Shown here: positions 45,441-57,369 of the stretch, one piece after another
How positions within the stretch are numbered: position 1 is the first letter of the stretch
Layout: each line of letters opens with the position of its first letter
Assembly: GCA_030686995.1 (NCBI GenBank)
Contig: CM060693.1
Span: 110,944,228 to 111,008,227, forward strand
DNA: 64,000 nucleotides
Source: Artemisia argyi
Taxonomy: Eukaryota > Streptophyta > Magnoliopsida > Asterales > Asteraceae
Reading direction: 5' to 3'
Made by a program: the position numbers and the translations under genes
The notes under the pieces: model-generated
Seen by the model: the letters and a program-made list of their open reading frames with translations, nothing else
Told to the model about the DNA's origin: nothing
Databases searched by the model: none

Positions 45441-48400
45441 CAAGCCCAATGGTCCTTGTGTTAAAATTACAACCAAAAAGATCCTTAATTATTTTAAGTC
45501 CAAATCCAATCCAACAAATAAACCACACCCTGATCCAATCCACCTAATACCAAGCCCAATCCCTAAAGCCCAAAATCAAAACCCGTTTTGATAATACCGG
45601 TCAAACAACTGGTCAAACCCACCTTTCCCTCTTCTCCTTCACTGAGCCAAAACCACCATGGTATTCCACCCCACTTGCCAAACTCCACCACCCACCTATC
45701 ACCTCCATCACCCCTACCTGTCCCCTACACCTCACCCAAGCATTAAATGCTCCCACCTGCAACAAACCTGCCAATTGCCCTTATCTAACTTTCCCGCCAT
45801 AATGATTTAAATGTTAGGATCAAATGGCAGACATCCAATGGCTAAAAAGAAGTGGGAAAGTTACAGAGGACTAGTGGAAGCCCTGAAGGTCAATAAAAAT
45901 GAGGAGAGAAACATCAGTGAAAGAGTATTAGTTAATTAGTGTTGTTTAGCGTCGAATTAGTGTAATTTTAAATTCTAGTTGTAATTCTTAGTTTAAAAGG
46001 GTTGTAATATACAATTGAGTGTAATCTTGTTTTAATTATCAATTTCAGTTTCTAGTCTAAATTCAAGTTCATGCCATTTTTACTTAAAATCTCAGTTTAG
46101 TTTTAATGTGGTTAAAAGTTGTTGGTTAATGGTCATGTGAGTTCTTATAAGTTATTTAGAAACCTTTACAGGTTTTCTAAGCTTTAAAAATCAGATTTAG
46201 TTCAAAGTTCAAAAATACAAGAAAAATACAAAAAAATAGGATTGTGATCTCTGGTTACTTGTTTCTCAGTTGGATACCATTTGTATGCTTATTTTTAAAT
46301 TTTTGCATTTCACTATACTAGTACTCATATACTGCTTTTTCTTGTTTCATTATGCTTATTTGTTGTTTGTGAGTCATTATATTGCTTATAATCTTATGCT
46401 TATTCATGAGTTTCCATTGTTGCTCATTTTTGCATTTAACTACTTCTTTTTAGCATATTATGGATTCATGGGAGTTTGTAGTTTAAATTGAGATTTCTGT
46501 GTTCCTTATGATTTACAACAGCATAATATGTCCTTATTAATCAGTCTCAGAGTCTTAATTAATCATTTGCTTCAATAATCACATAACAATCCTTTTTAAG
46601 GAGTGTTTGGATCAAGGGGATTCACTGTCTTGCCTTGTATTTTAGTGGTCACAAATTGTTCATACATGTTCCAACAGGTCATACTAGGGTTGTTAAAGCT
46701 TAAAATCCAGAGGTCATTTGCAAAAAAAGTCAATAACCATTTTAAATCTTTTGTTTTCAATCACTGTTATAGTTGTAGGTTCCATAATCATGAATATTAG
46801 TTAATGAGTTGTTCAAATAGCTTAAATTCATCATTTAGTAACTTAGTATAACATATTCACTCATCTATGATCATCCAAATCTCATAAAAGTCAACTTAGC
46901 TATGAAATTTCAAAAAGTCAATGTTGCATGGTCAGTTTGAAGTAGAGTTTGAAACAGATTTTTAATTAGCTCGTCATTAGGAGTTCTTGTTTGAAATTCT
47001 AGGATTTTCACATTTGCTAGCTTGTGTTTACATAGATAATTTTAGTTTAATTTTTAGAATTTCCTTTAATAGGTTTTTAGTGGCTTAAAGTGGGCTGTTT
47101 GATCATTGGCTTGCCCTACACCAAACCCACAGACCCACATCACATGCTCACTGTTAGCTTATTAGTGGACCTCAAGGGTTGAACCCTGGCTTATTAGAAA
47201 GCCTTCCAGGTCTGCTTATTGACTCCATCCTTACTTTGGACTTCCAACCTCACATGTGGGCCCCACAGAAGGCTGTAAAGTACTTTTTTAGGCCTGTGTG
47301 GAAATTGGATTTTGGTTATTGCTTATTTGTGCTTTTATGCTTATTCAGTTTGCTTCTTTGCTTCCTTTAGCTTATATTATAACCATCTCAGTCACTTCTA
47401 GCATATTTTGCTCCTGGTTCAGCTTATAACTTCTTTGGTTAGCATTTTGAACTTTAAAATTCCATTTTTAGCCTAAATAATCAACTGTTGGGATTGTATG
47501 TGTGCATTAAACTTGTTTTATCTTTTCAAAATTTGTTTTTATAAAAGTTGCTCATTTTCAGTATTAAAATAGTTTGGTAAAAAGAAAAACAAGAAAAATC
47601 AAAAATAAAATAAGTGATATCTTCTATTTAAGCCATTTGGCTTATTTTTCTGCTTTTTCAAAAAGCAATTTTCAATTTTATACTTTTCTTAAGTTCCTAA
47701 TATATTAATATAGTTGTGTAAAAATTTTCATAATTTTCTGAGTAGATTTAGTATTTTTAATAATTAATTTTAATTTATTTAGTTTTAATTAAAAAACCAA
47801 AAATAAAATTAATTTACTGCTTATTTTTAATCAATAGTACCTTTTTATATTTTTTCTAATTTTTACTGTTTATTTAGTATTTTTATAATTAAATTAGTTT
47901 AAATAGGTTTTAATTAATAATTAAGTAAATGATTATTAAAATAGCTTATTTGTAATTTTTATTAACTTTTTATAATTTTATAGGATTCCTGTAATGGTTA
48001 ATTAGTTTTAGAAAAATTTTCATAATTTTTCAAGTCATTTTAGTATTTTTCTTAATTTAAATTATTTTAAATTAGTTTTAGTTAATTATTAAATAGTTTT
48101 TAATTAATATTAAATAATCAAATAATCAAAAAAATAATTTTCTTTTAGTATAAAGTTTGTAAAAAAGTCATTTTCACCCCCTCTAGTTTATTTCTGATTA
48201 AATTCCCACTTTTCCTAAACGCAATCACGTTTGTTTTTAATTTTAGTTCACGTTTTAGACCTAATCATATATCTGATATTCCTGTGCTTGTTAATATTGT
48301 TATTTAGCTTAATCTTAATCATTTCCAGTAGTATAATCAAACCCAAATCATTATCTGGTTACTTCCAATCACTGAATCCCTCAAACGTTTTCCAAAATAC

Positions 48401-48529
48401 AATTTCAACCTCGTCGGGACATAACAATCCGGGAACACACTGTGCTTACACCGGATCATAAATTGATTACTCCTCCTACTCCCTCATTGACTTATTGACC
48501 ATACCTGATTAACTAGTTGGGAGGAGTCA
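45441..48529 (+). repeat. Gypsy LTR-1, right segment
   Basis: Continues the LTR begun at 26509, up to GGAGTCA five bases before the PBS. The first 499 bp also occur in units A and B. Very AT-rich with no genes. With the left segment the LTR totals about 3.7 kb. Confidence 0.75.
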
Positions 48530-48534
48530 AATTT

Positions 48535-48552
48535 TGGCGCCGCTGCCGGGGA
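48535..48552 (+). other. Gypsy primer binding site (Asp tRNA type)
   Basis: TGGCGCCGCTGCCGGGGA, the Athila/Tat-type PBS with one change (C for T). It shows that LTR-1 acts as a 5' LTR of a plus-oriented gypsy element. Confidence 0.92.
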
Positions 48553-49282
48553 GGTTGTTGCGTGTTTTCAAAAACGTTTAGCAGTTTATTGATTTTCAAA
48601 ACCCTCCTTGTACAAATTTCACCACTTAGTAAATTTTTGTAAAAATCAAAATCATATCAGAAAAAAGTCATTAACTCTTTTCCTAAAGTGTAAACAACAC
48701 CAAAAAAATCAAAAACAACAAAACAAATCGTGAAGTTAAATTACTTCGTATTCTTTTGTGATTACAACATATACAGGTGGTAAAGGCAAGTTCTGACATT
48801 AAATTGCGAACTGAAAAGAGATTCATTCTTCTCTTCCACCACCCTGCGAGTAATCTTAAAGGAACGGATTTCGGTTAACGAATCGATCCCAAAAATAATT
48901 TCCAAAAGTTTTTTCACACAGACCCACAAAAAGCCAAAAACAGTTTGTTTTTCTGTTAATAATTACATAAAAGACATTATTGAGAAACATTTGACAAAAT
49001 AACTACCAACTGGGGTATGATCATTAATAAGTTTCCAAACTAAAGATTAAAACTTGCCTTTGTATCCTTGTGAATTGGTGTACCTTTTTCAAAGAAGCCA
49101 TTCATATTGTGATTAATTGTTTAAGTTCTCTGTTGTTTTGCCTCGGTCTTGTTTTAATTGGTTTTGTTTTTAGTACATGCGCACTAAGCATGTTTTTCAA
49201 AATGTCTAAAAATATTCACATTTACCCTCTCACCTTTTTGATTATTTATCCCTTACCCTCTATAAGCATTTGATTCTTTTCT
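48553..49282 (+). other. Gypsy leader
   Basis: About 730 bp from the PBS to the first likely start codon; no features recognised. Confidence 0.55.
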
Positions 49283-49559
49283 ATGTCTTATCTACACCAA
49301 TTTGGTTGTCAATGGTGTGGTGGTCCTCATAATGGTGGTAATTGTCCCAATTGTGGCATGGTAGAGTGATTGCTCAATTATATGTATATATTATAATTAT
49401 CAAGGAAATCCTCAAGAAATACGGATTACCCGAGTCGTTTTCCAACGAAGGTGTGAATGGAATCGTTGAAATTCGATGCGCCAAATTGTGTCGTGAAAAA
49501 GTGAAAATTGTGATTGATAAATTCAAATAATGGAAAGAAATGATGAAATAATCAGAAGG
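49283..49559 (+). pseudogene. Gypsy gag start with zinc-knuckle-like motif, truncated
   Basis: An ATG at 49283 opens a 28-residue frame beginning MSYLHQFGCQWCGGPHNGGN, ending at TGA 49367-49369. It contains CQWCGGPHNGGNC (C-x2-C-x3-H-x4-C). An N-terminal Cys/His motif close to the start is known in Athila/Tat-type gag. Downstream sequence to 49559 is fragmentary, and then LTR-2 begins, so the rest of the element is gone. Confidence 0.6.
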
Positions 49560-52500
49560 TACAAGCTATGTATGCACAAGTGATATAAATCTAAAAACGG
49601 AAATTCAAACGCGAGTTTAAAACGTAACGTACGAATAAATACGTAACTTTTATTGAAAAATTATCCTAAAGATATGAAATTAATTTTTAAAAATCTTAAA
49701 CTACTTAAAATAATTTTTAGAAAAAGAAATATATTTTTTTGATTTTTTATTTATTTTCTATGACTTTATTTCTAATTTTGGAATATAAAAAGTAATTAAA
49801 AATAAAAGAAAATGAAAAATAAATGGGAAAAATATAAAATCAACTTTGAAAAATCAAAAATAATAGAAAGGAATTATATAAAATATTTTTGGAATTTTTA
49901 AAGCTTTTTCTGATTTTTATTTGATTTTTGATTATTTAAAAGTATTTAAAAATGATTTAAAACTAAGAAAAATTAAGATAAATAGTAAACTAAGTTAGAA
50001 AAATATGAAAAATTCATAGAAAATCTGAAATATTATAAGAAACTTGTAGAAAAATTTTGAAAAAGAAATAAGCTAGAAAAGTGCTTATTCACCCAAAAAC
50101 AACTTATTGCAAGTGCTTATTAATAAGCACTTGCAACAAAACTAAATGAAACTGTAAACACAGCTACTCAATACTCAAATAAGCTCAGAAATACTCAATG
50201 AAAATCAGAGATACCATAGAATCACAAGATATAAGAAATATGTAGTTACCAAATAGCCAAGTGATAAGCAAAACCAACTCAGAATAAGCCAGAAGCTAAG
50301 GTACAAAGTAATTAACTAGTAATTACTCAACTAAACTTAGAACCACAAATAAGGTAAGCTACAAGCCAGAAATCACTACTACATGTATGAAATCACATCA
50401 GCATCCCTATTCTATACACCTTACTTGCAGATATCAATAAGCTCACTAAATAAGCTCTAATCCAGAATATTAGTGGGGCAAAACAAAACTTGTACTACTG
50501 AGTGACTAAAATACCAATAAGCCCTATCAAAAACTCACAATTGCTACTCTAAATTGATGCAAGATCAGCAATCAGCAGAACCTATGCTACTGAAAAAGTT
50601 GACTTTAAAATGCTATTACTAATTTGACTTAATCTAATTTCAACTGATTATATCTACTCCTAATTGTATTAGCAAGCTATAACTACCCTGGATTAAGCTC
50701 CTTAGAACTATTATGCAACTACTACTTCAATGCTACTAACTGATTCATAATATTCTAACAGTTAAGCTAATTTTAAACCTAACTTTGACTATTTTATGAA
50801 GTTACCTACTGTTTTTATACTATACTAGGCTATTATTACACTAATGAAACCTAGATGTGATAATAAAATAGCAATCCAACAACAACTAAACTCAGCAATA
50901 CAAAAATCCAAACACCCCCTTATAACCTGCTACCACTATGAATCCATGATTCCTACCACTAACCAACAAACCAATGATCAATACAGCTATGAAATCACTA
51001 ATAGAAGCAATATGAACAATCAAAACAACTCAAATATAACATAAACTCAAAATCACAATTTGCACTAAGTAAGATGAAATTGAAACACGAACTTACAAAA
51101 GTTATTCACCTCAGCTAGAAAAGAGGTGATTCACTTAGCTTGCCTATCTCTTTGATAGAAAAATGGCTTCCAATTCTCCCTTTGAACTACCAAAAACTCC
51201 ACTAGATCATATGAATAAAAAACAGTTGACTACCATTGACTGTTTTAACCATTGAACTATGAAATTGAATATAAACTCACAAGAGCTATGTATAGCTAGT
51301 ATGAGATGCAAACTACCTCTAAGACAGCTTTTATGAAAGCTGAATGAAATAATTGAACAACTTATTTATTTATTTTTCTTATTTTCTGAATTAAATGAAA
51401 ACTTTAAACAAAATGAAAGCTGAGTTTAAACTAAAGTTGTATGAACTGAAATTAAATGATAAAACAGAGATCAAAGCTAAACAGTAAATTGTAAACAACA
51501 ATAAGCTGAAATTGATTGGACAAAAACTGAATTCATTAACTAAAGTAATACAATGGAAAGGTAAAATTACACTACTAAAACTTGAGAAGTAAAATGGGCA
51601 GAGTTTGGCTACTCCTAGACTCCACCACCTAAAACAAGCAGCCTAGCACTCTATTTATAGCAGATGATAGATGATTCTAGAGGATAAGGGTAACGGATTG
51701 CCACCTTGGCAATCCATGTGATATGTGCTTCTTCAATGCTAATCTGAGCCGTATGATCATTTCCTAATCATTCTATCATAATATCAACCTTTGGATCATC
51801 ACTTGTGACGCATTTGAGCCAATAGAAAACTGCCACCTTGTCCATGCGTGTGTTTCTTTGATGCTGACACACCCTGACACTCCCCTGAGGTTCTAGAAAG
51901 CATGTAATTGTACTTTAATGCCCTTACTTGTGGTTAATTGGGACGGGGTAATTATTAGGGTTCATGTGACTTCTGGGTTGGGTTAAGTTTGGGGGGCGGT
52001 AAAAATATTTTAACATTGTTTGACTGATGGTTTAATGTGAGGGTTGACCGGGTTGGTTTTGGGCTCGGGTTACACGGCTGGGTTTGGGCTTTTAGTGTTG
52101 GATTTGGACTTTGGTATTTTGAACAAGGCTTTGTAGTTTAGGCTTTAGGATATTAAGTTTACAAGGACTAATTTTGTAAACTTAAAAATCTCATGGACTG
52201 AAGCTGCCATTTTTATAAAAATAATTCAAGGACTTAAGATGACAAGGTTTTAAAAATATGAGGACCTATCATGTCACTTCTTCAAAGATAACTTCAGAGG
52301 ACCATTTCTGACAATTTTTGAAACTTAGAGGACTAAACATGTAATATCTTGAAACTTCAACCGAGGATCAAAACTGACATTTCTCAAATATCTGAGCTCT
52401 TCTCTTGATTCTGTAGGCTCAGCTTTGACTTTCATTGACTATCTGCACACGTTCCACTCTCGTGCTCGTTTTTGCCGGTTTTCGTTTGTTTTTTGTCATT

Positions 52501-52622
52501 TTATGAAATATCCGTACCTGCACATTCACAATTACAAAAACACATATTCTTTGGCATTTTGGGTTAGTTTTTGGATTATTTAGTCTCATTTGGTAAAGAA
52601 AAGGTGAGTAAATAAGTACTCA
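49560..52622 (-). repeat. Gypsy LTR-2, related family, minus orientation
   Basis: Its sense start at 52622 (TGAGTACTTATTTACTCACC) and following blocks (GTGCAGG, AAAAACGAGCACGAG, then GGTCCTC-type repeats) match LTR-1. TATAAATA on the minus strand is at 51652-51659. The inner end near 49560 is approximate. Just outside the start, the minus strand reads GGGGGATTTTGG, PPT-like, so this may be the 3' LTR of an element extending right. Confidence 0.7.
51652..51659 (-). promoter_or_regulatory. Gypsy LTR-2 TATA box
   Basis: TATAAATA on the minus strand about 960 bp from the LTR start. Confidence 0.65.
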
Positions 52623-54275
52623 CCAAAATCCCCCGGACTAAGGTATTGTCGTGCCCTCACACAATGTTATCAATTCACGCTTTTGGGATACATAATTTTA
52701 TAAATCTTCCTACTAACGTTGTAAAGTAGCAAGAAGGTTCAAAAGAATTATAAAATCATTTATTCCTACAAACGCCCCATTTTCCAAAGTTTATTTCTTT
52801 ATTATACTTATCACTACTATTTTTGGACTTTTCTCACTTTATTCTTGTGTCGGTTTGTTGAACTTTCATTATTTTTCAATAATTTTTAGGGTCAAAAAGT
52901 AGAAACATTTCTCATGGAAAAGTGATCATACGGATAATCGTCATCCTTGATTTTTCACAAGCTCCCAAACTAAGCGTACAAACGAGATCACAGCTTATCT
53001 ACAAGTTAGATGCTAATAGTACTCATAAAAGTTACTTGTGGAAGCCTCTTACTCCCATGTCCTAAGTTTTGTATCTCAAGATTTTATTTTTGTTGAGAAA
53101 TGAATTTCTTCATATTTTCTCGTTTCATTACTTTTTAGCCCGATAGAGATACCAAGTTTAAATACTAAATAGTTTTTCATTTTCTCTCAAGAACCACTGC
53201 AATAGTAATTCAGTCCACATCAAGGAATTTGGGTACATACAATCTCAAATATAAGTTGCGGAGTACTACACGTGCACCTTATGTGTCCAATTCAGAATCA
53301 TCCACATGCACCTCACATGCCAACAACTTTTATAACACTTAAGCTCTTAATCATACAAACTTTCTCTTTTCACTTTTTTTCATTTTTTCACTTTTTTCAT
53401 TTTTTTATACTTTTCTTTCTTTCATCATCAATAGAAGCTTATCGGGTAGCTCCAAAATCACATACATAATCAACTTTTGACTTTTGATTTTTTCATTTTT
53501 GCTCTTATTTTTGATGTTCCTTGATATGTATCCAACTTCTAAAGCAAAGATTCTCTTAAGAAAATAAGAAACTAAATATTATCCAAACCTAATTACCACT
53601 AATTAACCTAGAACATCTATTATATATCGGTGTGCAATCTTGTGGGAGCAAAAAGCCACAAGTACCTCTCATGAACTCCAAAGAGAACCACTACTCCACA
53701 TTTAGCATCTAACTTTTAAATAAACTCTATCATCTTTCGCTCTTCGCAATTTAAGATTTCAAGTAATGAAACTAGCGAATACGTATCCAATAATCAGCTA
53801 CGCATGTATAAAGTCAGTTACGGAAACTTGCAAATTCTAGAAGAAGAATTCGCGTTTTCTAGCTCCTTATGTAAAAGACTAGCGAAAGCTTTTAAGCTGC
53901 GCATGTATAAAGTCAAGTACGGGAACTTGTAAATTCTTAAGAAATAATTCGCATTTTATAGCTCCTGGTGTACAAGACTAGCACAAGCTTATGTGATTAT
54001 TATTGGTTAAGGGAACAAGCTAGGGCTCAACACGCCCAATCAAGTCAAAATATTTATTCCTACTCTCACCAGCTGGAAAGTCAACAAGGTGTCAAAACAC
54101 TTATTCAAACTTTATTATATTTTGCACAACTTTTCAACTTTTCTCATTTTTTTATTCTTTCTCGTGACTTTTTCATTCATTTTCTTCAAAATTTTAAATT
54201 TTCAAATTTTTCAATTTTTTCATTTTTTAGGAAAAATAGAGTTGCGAGAGTACACGACATGGTGAAAAATGCAAG
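52623..54275. other. Non-coding spacer, probably gypsy 3' internal region
   Basis: AT-rich with no credible ORF. It contains one imperfect duplication (53797-53994). Confidence 0.5.
53797..53994. repeat. Imperfect tandem duplication, 99-bp unit
   Basis: Units at 53797-53895 and 53896-53994 share GC(A/G)TGTATAAAGTCA, AATTCGC and TAGCTCC blocks with about one change in eight. Confidence 0.85.
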
Positions 54276-55914
54276 TGTGGAAAACTAAAAGGGGGGTTGA
54301 ATAGTTTTACATATTTTTAATTTTATTATGAAAACTTAGTTTAGTTTTAAAACCTTGTTTGCTTTTAAAACTTTGATTCAATCTTATGTGAACTCAAATC
54401 TTGAACAATATGAACAACTATATCTAAGTGTGAACAATAATAATATAAGCTAAGTATGTGAAATCAACACATCCACAATATAAACAATTATAGCTATATA
54501 CGAGAGATAAGTAAGTAATCGTTTATTTTATAATCCTTAGTTATATTTTGTATGAAAACTTTACTTGATCGAAATGATCAATTATATGTATGTTACCTTT
54601 TTAGTTTGATTGTAAAAACTTTGTTTTATGAATGAAACTTTCGTTTGATCTTTAAGTAAAATCAATACTAGCACTATATGAGCAAATATATATATACGTC
54701 TACGTCTACAAAAGTAATAACGATATAAGTAAGATAATAAGTAAGATATGGAAAGATCTAACCGCGAGACAAAGGATTTATAGTGGTTCGGCTACAAGGA
54801 CACCTTCCTTGCCCTACTCCACTCCTCGAGTCACCTACTCGAGAGTTTTCTTCACTATGTCAACAAGCTCCCTTATGGCGGAGAAAACCTTACACACCAA
54901 TATACACACCGCAACTTCGTCACAACTTATTCACACCTTCTACACAACTTCTTCACACCTAGTCACTACTTAATCACACCACTACTTCTTCACACCTAGT
55001 CACTACTTAATCACAACACTACTTCTTCATACCTATCTATCTTCACAACTATCTACTTCACAACAATCTTCTTCACAACTATCTACTTTCCAACTTCTCT
55101 ACTTCACAACTATCTACTACACACTCACTCTATCTACACACCTTGCTAATCTATCTTCTATCAAATATTCACAACTAGTTACATAAAGAAATAGATATAA
55201 TGGATGCTGCTCTAACAACTTGGATGTGGAGGTCACAACAAGTTGTAATACTTCTTCTCTTGAAGGATTGAAGTATTCTTCTCTTGCACTTGAAAGGTAG
55301 AGGTTTGGATCACTTTGAAACAAAGATTTATGTATGTATGATCAAAGGATTTTAGAGAATTGAAATGAGATCTAGAACAGAAAGTTTTGGGGTGCAAAAG
55401 GTGAGAAAAATCTGTGGAATGAACCAATATTTATAAGGGGAAAAATACTGTTTGGGAGCATGGCCGGTCCCCTTAGTTGGGTGCCGGTCCCCTTAATAAT
55501 TAAGGGGGCCGCCTAATAAAAAAATATTTTTTCTTCAGATTTTTTGTCTTTTTGTGGGGGAGGTTTTTCCTGAAGAATGTTGCCGTTTTTTGGGTTGAAA
55601 TTTGATTTCAAACTATTTATTTTGAATAAAACATTTCTTATAAATAAAAAATTGTTTTGTATAAGTTTAAAAATATTTGTCCCATTTTAATAAAATGTAA
55701 GGTTTGTAAAAATAAAAATTCCTTTGATCATAAAATGCATTAGACACTTTGTTTATTCATACCTTAAGTGATATGGATACTAAAGCAAATATTTACGACT
55801 AAATACTTGTTTACGTCATAATTTGTAGTTCAATGAGTTTACGTTTTATGATTATCAAAACATAGAGATATCGATATATGTTAATAATGTTTTTAGGCAT
55901 TATTTATATCAACA
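54276..55914 (-). repeat. Copia-3 3' LTR
   Basis: The plus strand starts TGTGGAAAACTAAAAGGGGG and ends TATATCAACA. The GGGGGGTTGAATAG block near its end is typical of these LTRs. TATAAAT on the minus strand is near 55427-55433. The minus strand just outside reads CATCAAAAAGGGGGAGAT, the polypurine tract. Confidence 0.9.
55462..55513. promoter_or_regulatory. Palindromic cluster in copia-3 LTR
   Basis: Contains CCGGTCCCCTTA twice and the perfect palindrome CCCCTTAATAATTAAGGGG, followed by GGCCGCC. A second cluster with the same palindrome is at about 57549-57620 inside the element. Confidence 0.85.
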
Positions 55915-56120
55915 ATCTCCCCCTTTTTGATGATTACAAAACCTAAACTCATTAAGTCTAAAAATTAATTATTTTTAGACAAGTACTTAGTGAGTTTATA
56001 TTCACTTCTCCCCCTTTTTGTAAAATCAAATAGGTTATGCCGGTTGGCTTCATAAATGAAGGTAGACAGGATAAAAGCTCCCCCTTGATGTGTTCTCCCC
56101 CTCGTTCGATGGCACCAAGG
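55915..56120 (-). other. Multiple polypurine tracts of copia-3
   Basis: On the minus strand, purine tracts of the AAAAAGGGGGAG type occur at about 55916-55930, 56008-56020, 56078-56088 and 56094-56102. Only the first touches the LTR. Confidence 0.8.
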
Positions 56121-56605
56121 GATCGAGATATGGAATGCTCACAAGAAAAATATTAGAAGCACAAGCATATATAGAAGAATATGCAATATACAAATAACAA
56201 GCATAGCAAACAAATATTAAGGATACATAACAATTAATTCAAAGAGATTATGTTAAAGATCCTAATTTGCCAAAGAGAGCCATCGGACTTGCTTGTAACA
56301 AAAGGTTGGTTGATTCGTATTTGAACGTGAAAATCATAAGCATATAGTATGCTTAGATGGTTGATCATGGAGTGTTTGGAATGAAGATGGTTGAGTTAGG
56401 GTAAGGTTGTTGGATTAATGGAGGTATATGTTTGGGTCATGAATGTTGGAGAGTTTGGTTGTGGAGAGTTTGTAGCGGAAGAGGTTGATTAAGGTTTTGA
56501 ATGTTGTTCAAGTGAGGGTATTGGATGTGATCTAGAGAGAAGATATTCAATTCAAGTGAAGTGTTCATTGAATGCAATGATTTTTAGGAGAAAGATGCAA
56601 CAAGG

Positions 56606-57369
56606 TCAATTGTTGACATGCTTCTCAAGTTGATTTATGTTGTGTGGTGATGAGGGTGATCTAGATGAAGGTGGATCCAAATTGCGTTGAGCAAGATGTA
56701 AGGCTAAAAGAGTACTAAGCTCATGGGATTCTTTTAGCGCCTCAATGAACATTAAGTGTTCGGAGGAAGGTGATGGTGGTGGAGCATGATAGTTGTCTTG
56801 GCTGAGGGTTTGAACATGCAACATAGGAATGGCATGTGAAGTTGTAGGATGTGGTGGTGATACTCTTGGTGGTGGAGACATGTTTGAGCTTGGGTAATCA
56901 TGAAAACATGATATGGGTGGAAGAGATGCTTCATGAGTGGATGGTGTTTTTGTTGAATGAGCAACATGTAAAGTGTTGGTAATGAGGTTGGGATTATTGC
57001 TTTGGGATTGTGCATGCTCATCATAAGAAGGAGCATTAGTGGAAGCGCGAATGGATGATTTGATGTTAAATGGATCATTTGTGTGAGAGTGAGGTTTAGG
57101 TGTTGGTTGATTATGAACAACATCGTTTGAGTTGTGAAAAGATTATGAGGTTTGAGTGTAATGTAGAAGGATATGGGTGAGTAAAGGTTTTTGATATGTA
57201 ATGTTGGTGAGAAGGAGAGTGAGGTGTTGGTATGTAATGTTGAAGACATAGGAGGAATTTGGTGTTGGATGTTTGACAACATCATTTGGTTTGACGGGCT
57301 TTTAATGGAAGTTAGGCTTTCTTCTCCAAACGGGTTATTTGGTGGTTTTGGTTTAATGGGAGAGGTCAT
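56606..57369 (-). pseudogene. Copia-3 3' ORF, Pro/Ser/His-rich, frameshifted
   Basis: Starts at 57369 (MTSPIKPKPPNNPFGEESL). The coding-like composition switches frame near 57140, then continues through MSPPPRVSPPHPTTSHAIP (56881) to the stop at 56606. The C terminus (FIEALKESHELSTLLALHLA) may form a helix. It lies between the missing pol and the polypurine tracts, where Sireviruses can carry an extra ORF. I see no signal peptide or membrane segment, so I do not call it env-like. Confidence 0.6.

Larger units (their letters stand above)
42638..45939 (-). repeat. Tandem unit C
   Basis: 3302 bp, ending where the gypsy LTR continues as unique sequence (TGTTGTTTAGCG from 45940). It differs from A and B by an (ATTT)n expansion at about 44565-44616 in the leader, and has its gag ATG at 44187. 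Confidence 0.95.

Noticed and set aside
56606..57369. Envelope-like gene of copia-3
   Set aside because: No signal peptide, membrane segment or cleavage site is visible; position alone is not enough.
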